DNA from: Campylobacteraceae bacterium
Lineage (GTDB): Bacteria; Campylobacterota; Campylobacteria; Campylobacterales; Sulfurovaceae
Length of the DNA stretch: 10,365 bases
Direction: 5' to 3'
NCBI GenBank assembly: GCA_027030605.1
Contig: JALVEV010000154.1
Location: forward strand, 1-10,365
Below are positions 6,346 through 10,365 of the stretch, one piece after another; the stretch's first letter is position 1, and every line of letters begins with the position of its first letter. Below the pieces are notes generated by a model that ran no database searches, was not told where the DNA came from, and worked only from the letters and a program-made list of their open reading frames with translations. A program made the translations under genes and the position numbers.

Positions 6346-6385
6346 GTTTATCCTTTGAAATTAATTTAATTTTTTGAAAGGTTCT

Positions 6386-6391
6386 ATTATA
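6386..6391 (-). promoter_or_regulatory. -10 box of the thioredoxin-like operon
   Basis: TATAAT on the minus strand, about 41 bases before the ATG at 6345, giving a leader of about 34 bases. Upstream sequence is AT-rich with no -35 box and no TG extension. Confidence 0.55.
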
Positions 6392-6458
6392 GCGTATATA
6401 TTATGTATTTATTGTGTAATTTTGAAGTTTATAAGAATTAGAGAACTGATATTATTAA

Positions 6459-6486
6459 ATAAAGAGAAATTATTTATTCTCTTTAT
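6459..6486 (-). terminator. Probable terminator of the DEAD-box helicase gene
   Basis: A 10-bp inverted repeat (ATAAAGAGAA / TTCTCTTTAT) with an eight-base loop, 15 bases beyond the helicase stop. On the minus strand it is followed by TTAATAAT, which is T-rich but not a clean U-tract. The stem is AT-rich, so strength is uncertain. Confidence 0.5.
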
Positions 6487-6501
6487 AATTGGTTTATGGG
6501 C

Positions 6502-7995
6502 TTATGTATGAGATGAACTTCTATTTCTACTCCCATTTCTATTCTCTCGATTTCCTCTTCCACTACGTCTCTCTCCACCTCTGCGGTTGCCACCACGTCC
6601 ACGGTTTCCACCACGACTTCGGTTTCTTCCACGTCCACGACTACTATTTCTGTCCCCACCTTTCCAGTTTTTTGCTCTCTCAATAAGTGCTTTAACCTCC
6701 TCTGTTCCAAGACCAATAATATCTTTACCTTTTACATCAATCTCCTCTTGAACAATGGTTGCCAAAAGGTGAGCAATGGTTACAATATCAAGGTCATGTT
6801 GGAGTGTTTTTACCATCTCTTTGGCTGAAGATGTAATGGTAGTATTGACAATTTTAGATAAAAGGTCACTATCTTTACGACTCTGTACCTCTTGACGTGT
6901 TGGAATAACATCTGAGACCATTACTGTTCCCACATCTTTTTCAATTCGTTTAATGGTTCTAAGCTCATTTGGAGATACTAAAGTAATAGCTTCTCCTTTA
7001 TTTCCTGCACGACCTGTACGCCCAATTCTATGCACATAAGATTCAGAATCAAAAGGGATATGGTAGTTAAATACATGAGTAACATCATTTACATCAAGAC
7101 CACGAGCAGCAACATCAGTAGCAATGAAAATCTCAACCAACCCCTGTTTAAATGCACGAATGGTATGCTCTCTTTGCTTCTGCTCCATGTCCCCATGAAG
7201 AGCTGCAACTTTGAACCCTTGTGCTGTCATATATGATGAGAGTCTATCTACCTCTTTCTTCATTCTACAGAAGATAATACATTTTTTTGGATTTTTATAG
7301 TCAATCAATCTTAACAGAGCATCATCTCGTTCGTAATCAGCTACCACATAGAAGATTTGTTCAATGTCGGTATTGGTTCTTTCACTTTTAGTAATAGTAA
7401 CTGATTTTGGATTATTTAGAATTTGCTCAGCTAAAATCTTAATCTGTTTAGGCATAGTCGCTGAAAACATCAGTGTTTGACGCTCTTTTGGTAAAAAAGT
7501 AAAGATATTTTTAATCTCATCTAAAAATCCCATATCGAGCATCTCATCAGCTTCATCTAAAATAACAAATGATGGGTTTAGTTTGATTTTTTTGGACATT
7601 AAAAGGTCTTGAAGTCGTCCAGGGGTAGCAACAATAATATTGGCTTGTTTGATTCTATCAATCTGTTTGTTATAGGCTGTGCCTCCATAAACGGTAGCTG
7701 TTTTAAGTCCTGCTGTTTTTCCAAAACGGAAAAGCTCATCTGAAACCTGCATCGCAAGTTCACGTGTAGGTACAATAACCAGTGCTTCAACACCTTTGTC
7801 TCCACTCATCTGTTGAATAACTGGTAGACCAAATGCTGCTGTTTTACCTGTTCCTGTCTGTGCTTGACCAATAAGGTCATGCCCCTCTAATATAAGGGGA
7901 ATTGCTTTCTCTTGAACGGGGCTTGGCTCTGTAAATCCAGCATCTTCAATTGCTTGGTTAAGGGTCTCTTTGAAATTAAATTCGTTAAATGTCAT
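6502..7995 (-). CDS. deaD: DEAD-box ATP-dependent RNA helicase with RG-rich tail
   Basis: A cytoplasmic RNA helicase of the DeaD/CsdA/RhlE group that unwinds RNA duplexes in ribosome assembly, mRNA decay and cold adaptation. All motifs are in order in 497 residues: Q motif with Gln28, motif I AQTGTGKT 45-52, PTRELA 76-81, TPGRLQD 124-130, DEAD 147-150, SAT 178-180, ATDVAARGLD 292-301 and HRIGRTGR 322-329. After the second RecA lobe comes a linker (about 360-440), then a low-complexity tail (448-497) of repeated RG, RGG and GNR units that probably binds RNA nonspecifically. No zinc or classical DbpA RNA-binding domain is seen. The ribosome site is weak (GAAGA). The gene is monocistronic between the thioredoxin operon and the divergent glycosidase. 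The exact subgroup name is less certain than the family. Confidence 0.95.
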   Translation of the reverse strand: MTFNEFNFKETLNQAIEDAGFTEPSPVQEKAIPLILEGHDLIGQAQTGTGKTAAFGLPVIQQMSGDKGVEALVIVPTRELAMQVSDELFRFGKTAGLKTATVYGGTAYNKQIDRIKQANIIVATPGRLQDLLMSKKIKLNPSFVILDEADEMLDMGFLDEIKNIFTFLPKERQTLMFSATMPKQIKILAEQILNNPKSVTITKSERTNTDIEQIFYVVADYERDDALLRLIDYKNPKKCIIFCRMKKEVDRLSSYMTAQGFKVAALHGDMEQKQREHTIRAFKQGLVEIFIATDVAARGLDVNDVTHVFNYHIPFDSESYVHRIGRTGRAGNKGEAITLVSPNELRTIKRIEKDVGTVMVSDVIPTRQEVQSRKDSDLLSKIVNTTITSSAKEMVKTLQHDLDIVTIAHLLATIVQEEIDVKGKDIIGLGTEEVKALIERAKNWKGGDRNSSRGRGRNRSRGGNRGRGGNRRGGERRSGRGNRENRNGSRNRSSSHT

Positions 7996-8207
7996 AAATG
8001 TCTTCTTTATAGTAGTTTTTTTAGGGTATTGTATTGTGTTTATTGAAAATGAAAATAGTTGACTAATAAATAGTATTCATAGTTAATAAATGGCGTTTTT
8101 TAACCCCAATTTTTGCAACTGATACCAAATAGTCACACAATTTAAGTGTAATATTACGATGCTTAGTGCTTAGGGCATTAATTTAAAGCCCTAAAAATAA
8201 GAGATTT

Positions 8208-8216
8208 TGATATACT
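8208..8216 (+). promoter_or_regulatory. Extended -10 promoter of the NagZ-like gene
   Basis: TGATATACT, that is TGn followed by TATACT (one mismatch to consensus), preceded by TTT. The transcript would begin near 8223, giving a leader of about 72 bases before the ATG at 8295. Confidence 0.5.
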
Positions 8217-8257
8217 CTTGCAGAAATTTTGCGAATTATAGCCAAATAAACTAAAAA

Positions 8258-8280
8258 TAGATAGTAAAAATTACTATTTA
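8258..8280 (+). promoter_or_regulatory. Leader hairpin just before the NagZ-like ribosome site
   Basis: ATAGTAA (8261-8267) and TTACTAT (8271-8277) are perfect complements around an AAA loop. The pairing extends through a G-U and two A-U pairs to 8258/8280. The AGGAG at 8284-8288 begins four bases after the stem, so the hairpin may limit ribosome access or protect the mRNA. The stem is AT-rich and its stability is modest. Confidence 0.4.
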
Positions 8281-8294
8281 GATAGGAGAAACTT

Positions 8295-9461
8295 ATGAAT
8301 GTAAAAAAAATTAGTCTGATAGCCCTCTTTTTTTTAGGGGGATGTAGCTTAAATGCTGGTGATAGTAAAAAAGTGAGTAGTGCAGAGGTTCAAATGGTTC
8401 AGGAGCAAGTATTTATAGCTCCTAAGAAGAGTTTAGATAAGAAAATAGGCTCTATGCTTATGGTCGGTTTTATGGGAACTTCAGCCCCACAAAATTCACA
8501 AATTTGTCGAGATATTAAAAAGTATAATCTTGCAGGAGTTATTCTATTTGACATGAATCCTATTAATCATAAAGAGGCTAAAAATATCTCAAACAAAGCA
8601 CAAGTTGCTAAGCTTACCCAAGAGTTACAAGCTTGTTCAAAAGATGGAAAACTTCTGATTGCTGTTGACCAAGAGGGTGGCAAAGTGCAACGTTTAAAAT
8701 CGAAGTATGGTTTCTATGGTAAATTTCCAAAGGCTAAAGATGTAATTAGATACTCAGATGCTAAAGTAAAGCAATACTATGCAAAGATGGGAGCAGAGCT
8801 TAGTTCTGTAGGTATCAACTACAATCTAGCTCCTGATGTAGATTTAGCACTTAATAAAAGAAACCATGTTATTTATAAATTAGGTCGCTCATTTGGAGCC
8901 AACCCAAAACAGGTGGTGCATTATGCATCAATCTTTATGGACGCAATGCATGACAATGGTGTCCTAACTTCACTAAAACACTTCCCAGGTCATGGTTCAT
9001 CTCTCGGCGATACCCATAAAGGTTTTGTAGATGTTACTAAACTATGGAAACCAATAGAGCTTGAACCTTATCGAATGTTAGCAAAAACACAAACGATTGA
9101 TACTGTTATGGTAGCTCACGTCTTTAACAAAAATCTTGATAGTAGATATCCTGCAACCCTCTCAAAAAAGATAGTTAATGGAAAACTAAGAGGTGAATTT
9201 GGATTTAATGGTGTTGTTATTACCGATGATTTACAGATGGGAGCCATTAACAAAAAATATGGTCTAAAAAATACCCTAAAATTAGCCATCAATGCAGGAG
9301 ATGACATCTTACTCTTTGGAAACCAACTCTCTGTTAAGAGTATGGTTAAGACCTCAACTTTGGTCAATACCATTAAGAAACTTATTCAGAGTGGTGAGGT
9401 GAAGTTGAGTGATATTGAGGCTTCTAATGAGCGTGTTGAGAGATTAAAAGCAAAATTATAG
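8295..9461 (+). CDS. nagZ: Family 3 glycosidase, NagZ-like beta-N-acetylhexosaminidase lipoprotein
   Basis: A glycoside hydrolase family 3 enzyme that probably removes terminal GlcNAc from peptidoglycan fragments (GlcNAc-anhMurNAc or GlcNAc-MurNAc). The catalytic barrel is complete in 388 residues: DQEGGKVQRL 125-134, the NagZ signature KHFPGHG 228-234 with the Asp239-Thr-His241 catalytic dyad on the adjoining loop, and nucleophile Asp311 in ITDDLQM. The Asp-His dyad is what separates NagZ-type enzymes from other GH3 members. The N-terminus carries a signal peptide with lipobox LGGC (Cys17), so the protein should be exported and lipid-anchored, unlike cytoplasmic NagZ of enterobacteria but like the secreted Bacillus enzyme. 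There is no second C-terminal GH3 domain. AGGAG lies six bases before the ATG. It is a single-gene unit with a 12-bp hairpin after its stop. Confidence 0.9.
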   Translation: MNVKKISLIALFFLGGCSLNAGDSKKVSSAEVQMVQEQVFIAPKKSLDKKIGSMLMVGFMGTSAPQNSQICRDIKKYNLAGVILFDMNPINHKEAKNISNKAQVAKLTQELQACSKDGKLLIAVDQEGGKVQRLKSKYGFYGKFPKAKDVIRYSDAKVKQYYAKMGAELSSVGINYNLAPDVDLALNKRNHVIYKLGRSFGANPKQVVHYASIFMDAMHDNGVLTSLKHFPGHGSSLGDTHKGFVDVTKLWKPIELEPYRMLAKTQTIDTVMVAHVFNKNLDSRYPATLSKKIVNGKLRGEFGFNGVVITDDLQMGAINKKYGLKNTLKLAINAGDDILLFGNQLSVKSMVKTSTLVNTIKKLIQSGEVKLSDIEASNERVERLKAKL

Positions 9462-9473
9462 TTTTCTTCGTAC

Positions 9474-9500
9474 AAGGGTGTTGTGTTTCACAACACCCTT
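9474..9500. terminator. Hairpin between the convergent NagZ-like and dnaE genes
   Basis: A perfect 12-bp stem (AAGGGTGTTGTG / CACAACACCCTT) with a TTT loop, 12 bases after the NagZ-like stop and 9 bases past the dnaE stop. Its position and strength suggest a shared bidirectional terminator. Neither flank carries a T-run: AAAACAAG follows on the plus strand and GTACGAAG on the minus strand. It may therefore act as a 3'-end stabiliser or transcription block rather than a classic intrinsic terminator. Confidence 0.6.
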
Positions 9501-9509
9501 AAAACAAGT

Positions 9510-10365
9510 TTATGTCTCAACCACCAACTTCTCCTCCTCATAAACCCCAAGCTCTTTAGCATCAATCAAAATAGAGCGACTTACTTTAAGTTTTGACTCA
9601 ATAATCACCTCTTGGAGCTTAGATTTAATATTTAGTTGAAGAGGGTGTCTTCCTGGGTATCTTTGGGCTAGACAATATAGCTCCTCTATCATCTTCTCAT
9701 CAGGGAGTAGATTCATTGCTAAGACGACTGGTTCAGCGACTGGTTCAGGGGTGTGTTTTTGCTCTTTTTTTACTTTGACCTTCTCTTTTTTTGCCTCTTT
9801 AAGCGACTCAATCTTTAAGATATTCATACGTGTAAAGTCACCATCTTTAGTAATCTTTACTTTAAAGGCGATTGGTTTACTTAGGTCAAAATCCTCCTCT
9901 AATTCTATCAGTCGGTTCTCAAAAAGCATCAACTCTATGTTTCCATGCAAGTCCATAATATTAGCGATTCCAAACTTGTTACCCTTTTTAGAGATACGGG
10001 TGTTTATCTCCTCTATTTTTCCAATAAATAGAGCCTGTGAGCCATCGGCTAGGTCATCTATCTCTGAACTTAGGGTATAGTTTATTTGGTCTAGTTGTTC
10101 ACGATATTTGTCAAGTGGGTGACCTGAAACGTAGAAACCTAAAGACTCTTTTTCTAGTGCAAGGAGGTCAAGCAAATCATACTCTGGCATCTCTTTAATA
10201 TCGACAGAGACAGTGGTCATCTCCTCTACATCTCCAAATAGTGAACCAACAGCCTGTTTTTTAGCCATCATAGCCTTTCCTGCTGCATCAACAATCTCTT
10301 CAATTTGGCTAATAATGGCACAACGTGAGAGACCAAAATCATCAAACGCACCTGCTTTTGCTAAT
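9510..10365 (-). CDS. dnaE: DNA polymerase III alpha subunit, C-terminal part
   Basis: The replicative polymerase catalytic subunit. The frame is open to the window edge. The 31 codons before the internal ATG at 10271 read LAKAGAFDDFGLSR and IEEIVDAAGKA, typical DnaE sequence at the end of the (HhH)2 region, so about 284 C-terminal residues are present and the polymerase core is outside. In order come KKQAVGSLFGD (the internal beta-clamp-binding position), ESLGFYVSGHPLDKY (DnaE-specific), an OB-fold (ALFIGKIEEI through LKIESLKEA) and a Lys/Pro-rich linker with an EPVAEPV repeat. A final domain ends in ILIDAKELGVYEEEKLVVET. The clamp pentapeptide position reads VGSLF, with Val in place of the usual first Gln. 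It converges with the NagZ-like gene. Confidence 0.94.
   Translation of the reverse strand, partial: LAKAGAFDDFGLSRCAIISQIEEIVDAAGKAMMAKKQAVGSLFGDVEEMTTVSVDIKEMPEYDLLDLLALEKESLGFYVSGHPLDKYREQLDQINYTLSSEIDDLADGSQALFIGKIEEINTRISKKGNKFGIANIMDLHGNIELMLFENRLIELEEDFDLSKPIAFKVKITKDGDFTRMNILKIESLKEAKKEKVKVKKEQKHTPEPVAEPVVLAMNLLPDEKMIEELYCLAQRYPGRHPLQLNIKSKLQEVIIESKLKVSRSILIDAKELGVYEEEKLVVET

Larger units (their letters stand above)
7996..8294. other. 299-base divergent intergenic region without a gene
   Basis: It separates the starts of the helicase and the glycosidase. No ORF with a ribosome site and no tRNA is visible. It holds a candidate TACAAT (8028-8033, minus) for the helicase and two copies of TAATAAAT (8064-8071 and 8084-8091). 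It also holds a 7-bp inverted repeat TTAGGGC / GCCCTAA (8170-8194) with an 11-base loop and no T-run on either side, an extended -10 for the glycosidase, and a second inverted repeat next to its ribosome site. The length is unusual for this compact window and leaves room for a long leader or an unrecognised small RNA. Confidence 0.5.

Noticed and set aside
6483..6716. Reading frames on both strands over the helicase tail (6483-6716 minus, 6489-6686 plus)
   Set aside because: They are frame shadows of the RG-rich repeat: one gives a V/E-rich and the other an H/F-rich artificial sequence, typical of out-of-frame repetitive DNA.
7030..7805. 68-codon ORFs over the helicase gene (7030-7236 plus and 7599-7805 minus)
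   Set aside because: Both are covered by the continuous helicase motifs in the coding frame, and neither has a start signal.
8059..8087. TTGACT followed 17 bases later by GTTAAT on the plus strand as a sigma-70 promoter
   Set aside because: The -10 element is poor and it lies over 200 bases before the gene, while a better extended -10 sits at 8208-8216.
8159..8194. The 8170-8194 stem as an intrinsic terminator or as part of a tRNA-like fold
   Set aside because: No T-run follows on either strand, no gene ends nearby, and no cloverleaf arms or TTC loop can be placed around it.
9116..9373. 85-codon minus-strand ORF opposite the NagZ-like gene
   Set aside because: It is antisense to the catalytic region with the ITDDLQM nucleophile motif and has no ribosome site.
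9751..10080. 109-codon plus-strand ORF opposite dnaE
   Set aside because: It is the antisense shadow of the OB-fold and linker of dnaE, rich in S and F from complement of Lys/Glu codons.
10269..10271. ATG at 10271 as the start of a separate 253-residue protein
   Set aside because: The upstream codons are in frame and read as typical DnaE sequence to the window edge, so this is an internal methionine.

Overview
The window is AT-rich, gene-dense bacterial DNA and looks like chromosome from a Campylobacterota (epsilonproteobacterial) species, probably a free-living relative of Sulfurovum, Sulfurimonas or Arcobacter. The support is the Helicobacter-type architecture of DprA, the extended -10 promoters (TGnTATAAT) without obvious -35 boxes, and strong AAGGA/AGGAG ribosome sites. 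The assignment is by recall of family appearance, not by a search. I see no mobile element, CRISPR array, tRNA or rRNA.

Layout. (1) Positions 1-1190, plus: the 3' part of a DASS/SLC13 sodium:anion symporter whose start lies outside the window. (2) 1228-1572, minus: a small DUF2853-type protein, separated from the symporter by a REP-like palindrome. (3) 1689-3211, plus: a two-gene unit of a PPP-type metallophosphoesterase and DprA, joined by a one-base TAATG overlap and read from an extended -10 promoter divergent from the DUF2853 gene. (4) 4930-3194, minus: two membrane proteins of unknown function. The second ends inside the tail of dprA, giving an 18-bp convergent overlap. (5) 5006-5083, plus: a 25-codon basic, hydrophobic small ORF with a strong ribosome site, divergent from the membrane pair. 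(6) 6345-5098, minus: two exported thioredoxin-like proteins, one soluble periplasmic (CPPC) and one lipoprotein-like (CSHC). They end in a hairpin that also encodes the end of the small ORF. (7) 7995-6502, minus: a DEAD-box RNA helicase with an RG-rich tail. (8) 8295-9461, plus: a NagZ-like family 3 glycosidase with a lipoprotein signal. (9) 9510-10365, minus: the C-terminal part of the DNA polymerase III alpha subunit, facing the glycosidase across a 12-bp perfect hairpin.

Most genes are housekeeping or envelope functions. DprA supports natural transformation or recombination, the helicase RNA remodelling, DnaE replication, the thioredoxin pair periplasmic thiol chemistry, and the NagZ-like lipoprotein peptidoglycan fragment turnover. 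I find no clear new defence or mobile system. The parts that known families explain least are the 425-residue membrane protein with its unassigned C-terminal domain, its four-helix partner, and the divergent 25-codon ORF. The position of NagZ outside the cytoplasm and the phosphatase-DprA coupling are the most biologically suggestive readings of recognisable genes.
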